Under the pieces are notes generated by a model. That model searched no databases. It saw only the letters and a list, made by a program, of their open reading frames with translations, and was not told the DNA's origin. Of a stretch of DNA of 64,000 bases, positions 31,990-42,498 are shown in pieces (within the stretch, counting starts at the first letter, position 1; each line of letters starts with the position of its first letter). The position numbers were made by a program, and so were the translations under genes. This DNA comes from Forficula auricularia (Eukaryota; Arthropoda; Insecta; Dermaptera; Forficulidae), in NCBI GenBank assembly GCA_024734495.1, contig JALMQS010000225.1:1263864-1327863 (forward strand), in the 5' to 3' direction.

Positions 31990-32408
31990 TTTTTATAAAA
32001 AAAAAAATAAAACCGACTTCAAAAAAATTAAATGCGACAAATAAAATAATAATAACTTAAAAATAAAATAAAATACACTAAAAGGTATAAAATAATTATC
32101 TTATTTAGTTACAACTAAACGACGAAATATTAACATGAAATTACTTTTTGAAGTCGGTGCCAAACAAACTATACCTATAAGCGAGCGTACCCGCCAAACG
32201 TACTAAGTAAGATCCTTCAAGTGCAACTCATAAAATGTATATGTTTGTCACCGACTTCAAAAAGTAATTTCATGTTAATATTTCGTCGTTTAGTTGTAAC
32301 TAAATAAGATAATTATTTTATACCTTTTTAGTTTATTTTTTTTAAGTTATTATTATTTTATTTGTTGCATTTAATATTTTTGAAGTCGGTTTTATTTTTT
32401 TATAAAAA
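31990..32408. mobile_element. CCGACTTC-family foldback nested in the hAT element
   Basis: Almost perfect arms: AAAACCGACTTCAAAAAAAT, AGTTACAACTAAACGACG and ACTTTTTGAAGTCGGTG pair with their complements, with a short loop at 32170-32245 (GCGAGCGTACCCGCCAAACG). A related copy is at 45630-45960. Confidence 0.9.
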
Positions 32409-32511
32409 TTATTTTTTATTTTTCTCTTTTTCGTGATGTTATTAATAGTGACTTAATATAATACCTTGCATGCATTTCCTAATAGAAAGCGTCGGGCGAA
32501 TAAATCAGAAA

Positions 32512-32735
32512 ATGATAACCAATTATTTTACATTAATGTATACATTGTATTTGAGCTTCGACTCCGGAGATTACTTCTCCACCATCGAGTGTCCTTGATC
32601 ATCTATTTAGTCCTTGTTTTTAATAAGAGAAAAAACTAATTAAGTAAAAAAACTCTTTTCCGATAATTATTCCAATACCATATTAGCGGAAATTAATCCA
32701 TCACCTCATCTCTTCATCTCCCATCAGAAAATGAT
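32512..32735 (-). repeat. Dispersed repeat B, copy 2
   Basis: Inverted copy of 30660-30870, about 1.7 kb away; it lies inside the hAT boundaries while copy 1 lies outside. Confidence 0.85.
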
Positions 32736-32811
32736 AATAAAATTCAATTCATAAATATAGAAATTCTCTCGAAACGTTTGCGGGTTTTAAATGAATGTTT
32801 TAAGATTTTTT

Positions 32812-33135
32812 TATAAAATATTTTATTTTTTATAATTTCGATTATTTGGTCATAAGAATTGGAGATTTACGTTATTTCGTCATTGATCATATCTTCAGAA
32901 CTTGACCAAATTAATATAGTACCACCCCTAAGGTACCCTATTTCCAATAAAAAAATCATTAAAATCGGTTTATAAACAAAGAAGTTATGCCTGAACAAAA
33001 TATATGCCATATCGAAAAAGGTCCAATACCAATGAAAAAAAACGGGACCAATCGGAAACTAGACTGAACCCAATGCAAAAAAAAAATCATCAAAATCGGA
33101 ATTGAGAACCTCCTCCTTTTTTGAAGTTGGTTAAA
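32812..33135 (-). repeat. CCGACTTC-family body, copy 2
   Basis: ATTGGAGATTTACGTTATTT, ACCACCCCTAAGGTACCCT and CCAATCGGAAACTAGACTG match 33715-34095 in the same orientation and 46445-46757. It ends at the family terminus AACCTCCTCC-TTTTTTGAAGT. Confidence 0.85.
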
Positions 33136-33216
33136 AATAGCTCCATATCGGATGCGGTCTAGGGTGCTGTCAAACCTAAATCCGCCCCTGTATATTATGA
33201 TTATTTAAATATAGGT

Positions 33217-34204
33217 CATCCATGTCAATTCAACAATTTTTTTGTCGGTGACCCTCATCGAATTTTTTGATTTTCTGATATGCTATTATTTATGTAGAAA
33301 GATGTATCCGAGTAAATTTTTATCTTTCTATCTTAACCCAAAACGAAATTTCGATTTTTGAAGAAAATAGATCAAAGTATTATTAAAATATTTATAACTT
33401 TGACAAAAATAAAGATATTCTAACTTAATAGGGGATCATTTCCTTCGTTTTTTAAAGTACTTTTTGAAAAAAATTTCAAAAATTGATAAAAAAAATTTTC
33501 ATGCTTTTTTATTCAAATAATTAGATTTCTTCCCATGGGACACCTTCCGAAATGTTTAATTAAACTGATCTTTGTACTTTATTCAATCATTTCATATCAA
33601 TTTTGGTCTAAATTATTGTAATTTACAGTGTAAATACTTCGGAGAGATAAAATTCTTTATTTTTACGATATTTAAATCAACTACCTATAGTGTCTCATCG
33701 AATGAAAAATTCAATTTATAAAATATTTTATTTATTATAATTTCGATTATTTCATAAGAATTGGAGATTTACGTTATTTGACATTGATCATATCTTCGGA
33801 ACTTGGCCAAATTAATATGGTACCACCCCTAAGGTACCCTCTTTCCAATAAAAAAAGAATCATTAAATTCGGTTCAAAAACAAAGAAGTTATGCCTGAAT
33901 AAACATATCAAAAAAGGTCCAATACCAATGAAAAAAAAACGGGACCAATCGGAAGCTAGACTGAACCCAATGCAAAAAAAAATCATCAAAATCGGTTCAC
34001 AATTGGCGGAGATATGAGGTAACATAGACACAAATAAAAAAAAATTCAGTCGAACAGAGAACCTCCTCCTTTTTTGAAATCGGTTAAAAAGTACATTACA
34101 TCGATAATTCTTTCTACATATATAATAACTTATCAGAAAATCAAAAAAATCGAAGAGGGTCACCGACAAAAAGTCGTTGAATCGACATGGAATGGCCCAT
34201 ATAT
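33217..34204. mobile_element. Foldback element enclosing a CCGACTTC copy
   Basis: The left end (ATGTCAATTCAACAATTTTT, GTCGGTGACCCTCATCG) pairs with the right end (GAGGGTCACCGACAAAAAG, GAATCGACATGGAATGG). Only the outer 90 bases or so are inverted. The interior 33715-34095 is a CCGACTTC-family body. The 131-aa minus frame at 34169-33774 is within these repeats and has no recognised domain. Confidence 0.8.
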
Positions 34205-34489
34205 TACTTATTTTGGGATATTTGTGTCACAACATTGAAAAATAAAATGTGTGTTTCTAAGCAAAGGTTTTGTTAATTAAATTTGTAGAATAATAGATAT
34301 AATACATTGATAGTCTTAAATAACTTAATAATATTCTCTTATTATTATAAATTCACTATCATTTTCCTTCTATAATTATTATTTTTTTCTATTCTTTACT
34401 TATTTATTGGATATTATGATGACTTGACTTCTCTTCTCTTGTATTTCTGAATATTCCTCAAGAACTGTGTTTCTTGTAGGTAGATACAA
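34205..34489. other. A+T-rich spacer
   Basis: No feature recognised. Confidence 0.4.
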
Positions 34490-34766
34490 GTTTTCTACCC
34501 TTAAGTTCGTTATTTCATCTCGAATTCGAATCGGCGATCATTTGATTAGTATTCCCGACCTCGACTCGGATGGAAACCTTTTCATTAAGGAAGCTTTACG
34601 GCAGGCAGGAATTCTCGATTAAATTCAGGCGAATCTTGATGGTCCAAACAGGATTTCGAGGCCTCCACCTCTCAGCGCCCGCCATTAGCCTCGATCTTAT
34701 TTATTTGCTGATATATTTCTTGAGGCGCGCCGCAGCCATTAGTGTCTTGCCGGGCTGCATAATTTA
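34490..34766. other. Balanced-composition island
   Basis: Contains GGCGCGCCGCAGCC and CGCCCGCCATTAGCC and is clearly different from its flanks. A 65-aa plus frame (34570-34767) spans it without a recognised domain. It could be untranslated exon sequence of the minus-strand exon beside it, or a conserved element. Confidence 0.3.
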
Positions 34767-34839
34767 ATAGTCACAGGGGCACTCGATACATGGGAATGCC
34801 TCCGCGGGGAGACCACAAATATTAGCCCAAGATTTGTAT
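34767..34839 (-). CDS. Candidate minus-strand terminal coding exon
   Basis: On the minus strand a good acceptor, TTTATTTTTCTCGTTTCAG, precedes 34839. Read in one phase, the sequence encodes YKSWANICGLPAEAFPCIECPCDY and then a TAA at 34767-34765. Four cysteines sit in the last 17 residues. A second phase is also open, for about 33 codons past this point. No family is recognised and no upstream exon was found, so both the exon and the phase are tentative. Confidence 0.25.
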
Positions 34840-34849
34840 CTGAAACGAG

Positions 34850-36206
34850 AAAAATAAACGATGCATGAGAAGGTGAAACAAACAATACATAGATAAATAG
34901 AAACAGGAACATAACGAATGTAATAAATATTCCTGAACAAAAATTTTAAAATTAACAAAAAACCTTGTTTTTTTGATTTTTAATGAAGATAATTTCCTAT
35001 AATTGAAATAAAATATTTTTAATTGCTTTTAAGAAATGCTAAATATTTACTAATGAAAGTTAATTAATAAAGTGGAATTTATTAACGTCCTGGTATATTT
35101 TTTTATGTAGGTAGGGATATTTATTATTTTATCTTTATAAAGCACTAAACACAAGCACAACAATTAAATTATGTTCCAGCCCCTATTGAGAAGAAAATAA
35201 ATGCTATCTTTGTTTTTTACTTTATAATTTAAAGTAATAGATATGGATACTTGAGAATTTATTTTTATTTGATTCTACTTATTATTTTAGAAGATATTTT
35301 GGTAAAAGGGAATTCAATAATTTTGTATAAATAAAAAGTAAAGTTAATTAATTTAAAGAACACTCTAATTTAATTTATATTATTGAATATGAGCTTTCAT
35401 CGAATACTTGAACAGGGTTAAATTAAAATTACTTTTAATAAAAAAAAATCAATTAAGTTATGCTCTGCTTGATAAAAATGATTAAATAAATAAATATATT
35501 TTGAAAAATATTAAATTTTGAAAAAAATTCTATCCATTTTCACAAATTTCAGAAATTTTAAAACACTCACTTGTTATCATTAATAAAATATACTAAATTA
35601 TTTATAGTATGTCCTATAATCACATGAATAAAAATAAAAGTTTGGAAATGCTTATTAATAAAATTTCAACTTAAAAGCGACTAAAGCTTTTATTTTTTGT
35701 CATGGTAGAATGTAAATTTTCCAGACCCAGAAAAGTTAATTTCAAAATAAAAGCATGTTTTTAAAAAAAAAATTAAAAATATTTTTACTTTATGCTTTTC
35801 AATTTTTATAATATATAATTATCAAGATATTATATTACCAAATGGTGATAGATATAGAAATTACTCTATAAATTATATTGTTTTTCTATTAATGAAATTT
35901 TTCGATAATACGTAGATGTGTGTGTGTGTGTGTGTGAAATTTCAAGTAAATCGGCTCAGCAGAAATGGGAAAAAATCAATTATAAGATTCCAAGATAAAT
36001 ATAAAAAAACAGTGTAACTAAATTAATAAAAAATATGAGAAAAGGAAAAAGTGTACGAATTAACAATATTATAAAAATTTGCTGTAAGATATTTTACATA
36101 CTATATTGTACCTACTTATTAGACAAAAAATATTTTTATAAATATTTGAAATTAATTAAAATAGGTAAATAGAAATTAAAGAAATCATTTATAAGAATCT
36201 TATACG
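34850..36206. other. A+T-rich stretch with a TG microsatellite
   Basis: (TG)n lies at about 35917-35936. It is followed by GAAATTTCAAGTAAATCGGC, a phrase common to several repeats here. No gene signal. Confidence 0.5.
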
Positions 36207-36465
36207 AGGAAAGTAAGTTTCGCCATTTTTTTTCACATGGAAACTTTATTGTTATAAAAAAATACAAGATGGCATCATGAAGTGCACACCTTATTTTTCG
36301 ACTTAGTTCGGCACCGATATTGAGGCATTTGTCGTATCGTGCAATCAGTTTGAAAAAAAAACACTCTGGTAAAACTCGGTGTCCAGCGATGCAAGGAATT
36401 GTCGAACAGCATGCTCCACCTCAGCATTATTTTGGAAGTGAGATCCTAACCCAGTAAATAGGGGG
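36207..36465 (-). pseudogene. mariner transposase, C-terminal fragment
   Basis: The minus strand reads SHFQNNAEVEHAVRQFLASL, then DTEFYQS, a KLIARYDKCLN block and a stop region near IRCALHD. This matches the usual mariner C-terminus (AVRQWLASQ... F..G... KL..RYEKC). It directly continues the fragment ending at 37620 once the foldback is removed. Confidence 0.8.
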
Positions 36466-36473
36466 GGGGAGGG

Positions 36474-37601
36474 GGTTTCAGCTTATATTAATTGCGGGAA
36501 AATATTTTTTTTTACTATCGTTTGGGTATGCCAAATCTAAGTTTGCGACCTCGAAAGTGTGGAGGACAACTTTTGTGGCTGAAAAACCTCGAAATTTTCG
36601 GACTTTTTCCAGTTTTCACTTATAAATCGAAAACAGTTCATATTTTGTAAATAACCGTTCTGTAGTAAATTAAAGAGGACAAAATTTCGCGTCGATTAAA
36701 AAAAAAGCGAAATTGGTTCAGTAGTTCAATTTTTAATGCGGATACAAAAAACAGACCCCGGGATCACTTTTGAATATCCCTAAAACTCGCACTTTTTTCG
36801 ATTTTTTCCAATTTTGACCGTGAATGAGCACATTTTCGACAAAGACAACTCTATACATTTTTAACTTAGATTAAATTTTCTACAATTAAAACAAAGTTTC
36901 ATCTTGGATAATGGTAACCCGTGCGGCAATGATGTTGAATTTTTGAAAAAATACAATAATTTGCAAAAAATCGCAGTTTTTCTTTCATAAAATGAAAACC
37001 ACTCATCCTAGAAACTTGGTTTCTATCTGATTGTTTAGAAAATTTTGTTGACTTAACGTTTACTTAGACCACTTTTTTGTTAAAACTCTGATTTTTAGAT
37101 ATCTTATGATATGATCTGAATCCTCAAAAGCGTCATGGAAAATTCTTGATATCTATAAATCTAATAATTTTATCAAAAAAGTTGTCCTAGTAAACCTTCA
37201 AGTCAATAATATTTCCTACAGAATGAGATAAGAATCAAGTTTCTAGGATCAGTGGTTTTCATTTTATCAAAGAAAAACTGCGATTTTTTCAAAAATTCAA
37301 CCTCATTGCGGCACGGATTGCCATTATCCAATTAAGATGGAACTTTATTTTAATTAAACCAAATTTAAAATTAGTTTAAAAATGTATAAAGTGCCCTTTG
37401 TCGTAAAGAGCAGTTTTTCCTTCATAAAATTCTTAGATTTATAGATATCCTGGAAAAAGTCCGAAAATTTCGAGGTTTTATCGGCCATCAAATGTTGTCC
37501 CCCACACTTTCGAGGTCGCCAGCTTAGATTTGGCATACCCACACCATATACCAAACGATCCTAAAAAAAAAACTTTTCCGGCAATTAATGTAAGCTGAAC
37601 C
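36474..37601. mobile_element. Foldback element, copy 2, inserted in mariner
   Basis: Same family as 29329-30523: TTTCAGCTTATATTAATTG at the left, AATTAATGTAAGCTGAACC at the right, and shared inner sequence such as GTTTGCGACCTCGAAAGTG. A run of G lies at its left edge. The exact target duplication could not be settled. Confidence 0.85.
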
Positions 37602-37619
37602 ACTTTTTGGATCCTCTAT

Positions 37620-37911
37620 TTACCTAGTGGGCCATCTGGAGAGTGCAGCTTTCAGTACAGGGAAAAGGTCAAAGTCCGATGGATCAGGATCGGGGTTGTA
37701 GGCCGGATGATTGAATCTCTCCCATTCGAAGTGACGAATCTGATTTTGTGTGAGCCTTAGTGTGAGGTATTGCGTTGTCATCCAAGAGCAAAACACCTTC
37801 ACTCAAGAGCCCTGGTCTCTTTTGTCGAATGGAGAATCTGAGTTTGTTGAGAGTGTCGCAGAAGTGTACCGCATTGATTGTCCCTTGATGGAGGAAATCA
37901 AGGAGAATCAC
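37620..37911 (-). pseudogene. mariner transposase, catalytic-domain fragment
   Basis: The minus strand encodes ILLDFLHQGTINAVHFCDTL, then LLLDDNAIPHT (the conserved HDNARPHT region, with D in place of H). After a frameshift it reads HFEWERFNHPAYNPDPDPSDFDLF (conserved W..L.HP.YSPDLAPSDYHLF). The frames are 37911-37684 and 37802-37620. Missing: the whole N-terminal DNA-binding part. Not functional. Confidence 0.9.
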
Positions 37912-38080
37912 ATCTTTTGCGTTCTTACATCGCTGGGCACAGAGTTTTACCAGAGTGGTTTTTTTTCAAACTCATTGCACGATACGAGAAATGCCTCAAT
38001 GTCGGTGGCGACTATGTCGAAAAATAGTGCAAGGTGTGTAGTTCATGATGCTATGTTGTATTTTTTTTTACCAATAAAGT
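37905..38080 (+). pseudogene. Inverted second copy of the mariner C-terminus
   Basis: The plus strand encodes SLGTEFYQSGFF, then (after a small shift) KLIARYEKCLNVGGDYVEK and a stop. It is homologous to the minus-strand 36207-36465 fragment. The 144-aa plus frame 37750-38184 is partly this segment and partly antisense of the catalytic fragment, so it is not a gene. Confidence 0.8.
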
Positions 38081-38129
38081 TTCTGTGCGAAAAAAATGGC
38101 GGAACTTACATTCGGAACGTTCCTCTAAA

Positions 38130-39185
38130 AAACACTTTCTATAAAATAAAAATTTCGTGGATTGCTACAAATCACTGCTTTTGAAAAATACATTTTTAGT
38201 ATCTATAATTACAAATAAATACATCCATTCTGTTTTGTTTTTTATTAAGGCCATGAATTATTTCTTTCTCCAATTTTTATTATCTTTCCCGAATTTTTCA
38301 TTCTTTAATTCTTCAAAATCTGTTTTCATTTTCTAAAATTCTCCGACTTATCTTAATTAAAATTTTTACAAAAATTAACATTAATAAAATTAATTTAAAA
38401 ATCTTTGAGTTTGGCAACAATACTTTTAATAGAATTTCTCAATTTGTAACATTTTATCGATAAATCTAAAATAAATAAAAATTTTAATTTACAGAAGATT
38501 TGTTTCTGATCTCGATTAAAAATTCTATGCTGGCAATTGAGGTTGGATTTTTACACTTTTCACAGATTAAGTTCTAAATACTATTTAGCTCAATTCACAA
38601 ATGTTTTTTCAGTTACGCGTTCGTAAATTTGTTGGAAACAAAGTAGTTTTTTATAGAAAGTTCGATTTTCGAATTTCGAAAAATAATTATTAATAGTTTA
38701 TTGTCACCTTTTCAAGTTTCATAGTTAGTTCTTAATAAATTAGGAATTTTCATCGAAGGAAACTAAATTTAGTTCTTGAAATTATATAAAATTATTTTTC
38801 TATACTACAGGTTAGAGTTCTGAGTGAGCTTAATCGCCAAGACATCAGCTTGGAAAATAAACACTAGAACTGTGTCTATTTTCATAACCCAGGGTTTTCT
38901 AGAGAAATATAATTTTCATAACAATTCAAAATAGTTTTAATTAAAATTAAATAAATAAATAAATAATAATAATTAAAAAAATTAAAAGTTATCTAAAAAA
39001 TTAACATAAGTTGACAAAAATCAGGATAAACGTGACATCTTTTTGTGTGTTTTAGAAGTGATAATGTATTTTAGTATCGAATTAACCTCCCTGAGATCTA
39101 ATGAGAGAAAGTTATGGAAACAATTTCTATTCTCCCATAAGATCATTTAAATTTACTTCCCTGATAAGTTGATTCTTTTTTCCAT
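38130..39185. other. A+T-rich stretch
   Basis: A small balanced patch, GAGTGAGCTTAATCGCCAAG, lies at 38822. No other feature recognised. Confidence 0.4.
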
Positions 39186-39835
39186 AAAAATTTTCAATTA
39201 ATTTATAAGGGTCCCTTCTTTGTATCACTCTCCCTTTTAAGAAAGGGTTAAAAAAGTAATTTTTTCTAGATATTCAAACGAAAGTATACACTTTTAACTC
39301 TTTATAAAATATACTAATTAAAATGAGTTTAGTTTTTTGAAAATTAATATTTTTTCCCCCTAGAAATTTTCCATTAAGTTGATAAGGGTGCCCTCTGTGC
39401 ATCACTCTCCCTTTTAAGAAAGAGTTAAAAAATATTTTTTTTGAGATTTTCAAACGAAATTATACACTTTTAACTCTTTATAAGAGTTTATTTTTTTTAA
39501 ATTAATATTTGTATCATTCTCTTTTAAGAGAGGGTTCAAATAGTAGTTTTTCGAGATATTCAAAGAAATTATTAACTCTTTATAAAAGATACTATTAATA
39601 TTATAATTGAGTTTAGTTTTTGGAAAATTAATATTTTTTCCTTAGAAATTCTCATTTAAATTGATAAGGGTCCCCTCTTAGTATCACTCTCCTTTAAGAA
39701 AAGGTTAAAAAAGTAATTTTTTTCAAGATATTCAAACAAAATTATACAACTCTTTATAAAATATACTATTTAAAATGAGTTTAGTTTTTGAAAATTAATA
39801 TTTTTTGTCCACTAGAACATCTCATTTAAGTAGCG
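39186..39835 (+). repeat. Tandem repeat, about 174-bp unit, three full units and one partial
   Basis: ATAAGGGTCCCTTCTTTG at 39206 recurs at 39380 and 39663, each followed by CACTCTCCCTTTTAAGAAAG (or variants), GATATTCAAACGAAA, AACTCTTTATAAAATATACT and GAGTTTAGTTTTT. A shortened unit lies at about 39505-39655. Copies differ by substitutions and small indels. Confidence 0.85.
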
Positions 39836-40142
39836 CCTCTGATTTTTGTCAATATCTAATTTTGTTGAAGTAAATTTAAAAAATAAATTTAGCCTTTACG
39901 AACGCGTCCTACTGAAACTTTCTGGTGTGAACGAAGCTTGGCTTTTCTAATCAATTATAAAATTAATAACCAAAATATTTTTAATGAAGAAATATTTAAA
40001 GCAATTTGAGCCAAGAAAGTTAAATAATGTAATCGATAATTTCTTATGTTAATTATACATATTTAGAAAATTATTTTATTATTTTTTGAAAAGGAAAAAT
40101 GAATTAAGCTCCGAGGAGATTCGAAGCCGGAGATTACATTGT
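39836..40142. other. Spacer
   Basis: CTTTACGAACGCGTCCTACTG at 39893 is a small balanced patch; nothing recognised. Confidence 0.35.
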
Positions 40143-40146
40143 TTAA

Positions 40147-40754
40147 GGAGCGTTCCCTAATATAGCTCAGAAACAGTTCAAGGCAAAAATATTTTCGTTT
40201 CTCTGATCTGGCAACATTGAATTCTTACGAACGCTAAAAGACAAAGAATAAAAAAAACACTTCATGAAATAGTTCAATCAAAATTCAGATTACAACAGTA
40301 TAGTTAGGTTGAGAGAATTAGCTAAAAATCTCAAATGCACCAGTCTGCAGAAGTTTTTATATATGGAAAAATTGAGTGATTTTAGTGAGACGTTGCCATG
40401 TCATGAGAGAAAAAATGAAAAAGTATCTAACTTTTAACATTTTTCAGTCAAAACGAATACCGCTTGATATAATTATTTTAACAGAAAAATATTTGTTATA
40501 TCTTCAGTTAATGATTCTCAGTTTTTCAAAATAATTTCAAAGAAAATTACGTGTGTTATTTAATGAAACAGTCCCTTTAACAACAATCGGGATAGGGTTC
40601 GCCTGTTAAATATGCAAATTTAAATGGTCAATATTTACAAATTTAGTCAGGCAAGGACTATTGAAAAAATTCCTGCTTATTAAGAACACTTATAAATATG
40701 TGTATTCAAAGTTTTGAAAGTTTTTTAAGAAAAACGATTTATTAGGGAACGTCC
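40147..40754. mobile_element. piggyBac-like MITE with TTAA target sites
   Basis: TTAA at 40143-40146 and 40755-40758 flanks inverted ends GGAGCGTTCCCTAAT and, as complement, GGACGTTCCCTAAT. Length 608 bp; no transposase frame. TTAA duplication is diagnostic of the piggyBac superfamily. Confidence 0.7.
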
Positions 40755-40917
40755 TTAACTTTCCCGGCTCCAAATTGCTTTAAGAAAAAATTAAAACTAA
40801 CGCTTAAAAGTTAATTTGTCTAAAAGAAATAATTCGCTAACAGCAAGCTTTTCTCTCACTAATCTTATTTACCTAGATGTTTTGTCTAATTTAAAAATTC
40901 CTTTTGTATTGTTTCAG

Positions 40918-40955
40918 GACTGACCTATTAAGGATTTTTATTTTGGATTTCAAAG
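40918..40955 (+). other. Candidate 38-nt internal exon
   Basis: A branch-like CTAAT and the tract CCTTTTGTATTGTTTCAG precede the exon, and CAAAG|GTGAGC follows it. Both splice sites are close to consensus. In the one open phase it encodes TDLLRIFILDFK with one base over at each end. No family can be recognised from 12 residues. It could also be untranslated, or chance. Confidence 0.35.
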
Positions 40956-41964
40956 GTGAGCTTCTGAATTCACATATTATTTTAAGTATTTATATCAACC
41001 CAATAACAAGTCTCGCTAATGGTTTGTCGAAATCGTTATATTATTATTTATATTTAGCTCGGCAATATCACTTTTGAAAATGTACATCAATACGAAGCCA
41101 CTTTATTTAGTAGTTTATATCTCAATTTCGGTGTAGATGGTCCTTTATTGGGATGTTCAGCTATAATAGAGATAAATTTATTGATGATTGCTTAAAAACA
41201 TTAAAACCAGCTATCATTATAAAGTTGGGAAGCTTTAAAACATCTTTATGAATTAGTTGAGTAATTTGGCAAATTTACAAATATTATAAAAATAAAATTT
41301 AACGAGACACTTTTTTGTGTGTTAAAAAAAAAGAATATAAATAACATTTTGGTGAGAAAATGGGGTCATAGCTGTAATTATCGAGATGGAAATCATAAAA
41401 ATAACTCAAAAAAACAGAGGATTTTACGAGAGAGTTTTCTATAGAGTGCTTATAAACAATAGGAGACGCCTCCGAGTGCTGGCTGAACTGCAACTTAATG
41501 AATAATTCACCGCGACTTTTCATGAACCACACTTCAAAAAAGTCATTCTATTTTTGTTTATTTATTTTTTTTTATCTCACTATTTGGGTGGAAATTAAGT
41601 CTTGAATGGCCAAAAATGCGAATCGAATCTGAAAATGGACATCGCGGTTTTGTTGGTATTGTGAAATTCATGGAAATTCTTAAATGAAAAGCAGGAAACA
41701 AATAATGCAAATATGCACCATTATGGCTATACTGCTAAAGACCCTATTTTCTATTGATTATAGAAAACAACTAACTTCAAAACTGTTGCACTCTCCAAGT
41801 AAGTATACATGCGGGAAATTAGCTTCCCGAAAAACTGATTTGAAAAATCAAATATTTTTTTCAGTGTCACATTTTTCATTTATTTCTTTTTATTTATGAA
41901 ATTCTCAAATGTTGTAATCGATTTCTAGCTATGCACTTGTAGCCATCTTCAAAGCTGAACAATT
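40956..41964. other. A+T-rich stretch
   Basis: Short open frames (41532-41299 minus, 41684-41899 plus) have no recognised domain and ordinary A+T-driven composition. No repeat partner found. Confidence 0.4.
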
Positions 41965-41969
41965 CAATT

Positions 41970-42065
41970 CTGTTTCACGTATGAATCTATTAAATATCGA
42001 ATTTGAGAGTATTATTTTATTTTTTTGGCTCGAATTCTTTAAAACAACCTGCTCAGATATTTTTG
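41970..42065 (+). repeat. Direct repeat flanking the mariner region, copy 1
   Basis: CTGTTTCACGTATGAATCTA and AAATATCGAATTTGA recur at 43448-43560 in the same order (TGTTTAACGTATGAATCTA), so the intervening 1.4 kb is bracketed. Confidence 0.75.
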
Positions 42066-42134
42066 AATCATAAAAGAAAGAACATGAAAGCTGCACGTCT
42101 CTTATTTAAACTCTTACTAAATTAATATAACTAC

Positions 42135-42440
42135 AAAGGAATTATTTTTTAACGGTTATAGGAAATTAATAAGAGAAATAATAAAAATTAAAAATCTTTT
42201 AATTATTTTTATTTTAATAGTTCTTCTTGCTGTATATATTTCGAACCCTTTCATCAGAGGTTATACAGAACACCGTGCTCTCAACTCCGTACTGTATAAC
42301 CTTATTTAGTAGTTCTGTAGCCCGAAATATGTATAGAGATAACAAAAAATCTCCAAAATAATTAAAGATTTTTAATTTTTAATTTTATTTCCTTTGCATA
42401 CCACTATAACCCGTTAAATAATAATTCCTTTGCTTAATAT
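42135..42440. mobile_element. Foldback element with a hammerhead-like remnant
   Basis: AGGAATTATTTTTTAACGG, AAAAATCTTTTAATTATTTT and GGTTATACAGAAC / ACTGTATAACCT pair across the centre near 42290. CTGATGA and GAAATATAT on the minus strand at 42228-42262 recall the ribozyme core, but no stem II can form. Confidence 0.7.
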
Positions 42441-42498
42441 GTTTCAATTTTTGGCAAACCAACACCGCTTTCCCTAAACTTTATTAATATAACTGTTA

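Larger units (their letters stand above)
31595..33190. mobile_element. hAT-type element with perfect 8-bp duplication, carrying nested repeats
   Basis: TATATTAT flanks both ends (31587-31594, 33191-33198). The left end is CAGTGATGGTTTTACGATTA; the complement of the right end is CAGGGGCGGATTTAGGTTTG. Inside are a CCGACTTC foldback (31990-32408), dispersed repeat B (32512-32735) and part of the CCGACTTC body (32812-33135). No transposase frame remains. Confidence 0.85.
36207..38125 (-). mobile_element. Rearranged mariner element interrupted by a foldback
   Basis: Both outer ends are inverted copies of the mariner 3-prime region (TTTCGCCATTTTTTTTC, AACTTTATTG, GAGGCATTTGTCGTATCG on the left and complements on the right). 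So the 5-prime half of a normal element has been replaced by a second 3-prime end. The catalytic part lies between them on the minus strand, and a foldback (36474-37601) splits it. Length without the insertion is about 0.8 kb, against about 1.3 kb for intact mariner. Confidence 0.8.

Noticed and set aside
33774..34169. 131-aa minus-strand open frame
   Set aside because: It lies within the CCGACTTC repeat body and a foldback arm; the other copies (32812-33135, 46445-46757) do not keep the same frame intact, and no domain is visible.
34570..34767. 65-aa plus-strand open frame
   Set aside because: No domain or splice support; the opposite strand has better splice signals, and neither is certain.
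36474..37601. Foldback arms as a long hairpin small-RNA gene
   Set aside because: A second copy at 29329-30523 and the insertion into mariner show it is a transposable foldback; no need for a separate gene.
37750..38184. 144-aa plus-strand open frame
   Set aside because: Half of it is antisense to the mariner catalytic fragment and half is a shifted reading of the inverted mariner C-terminus.
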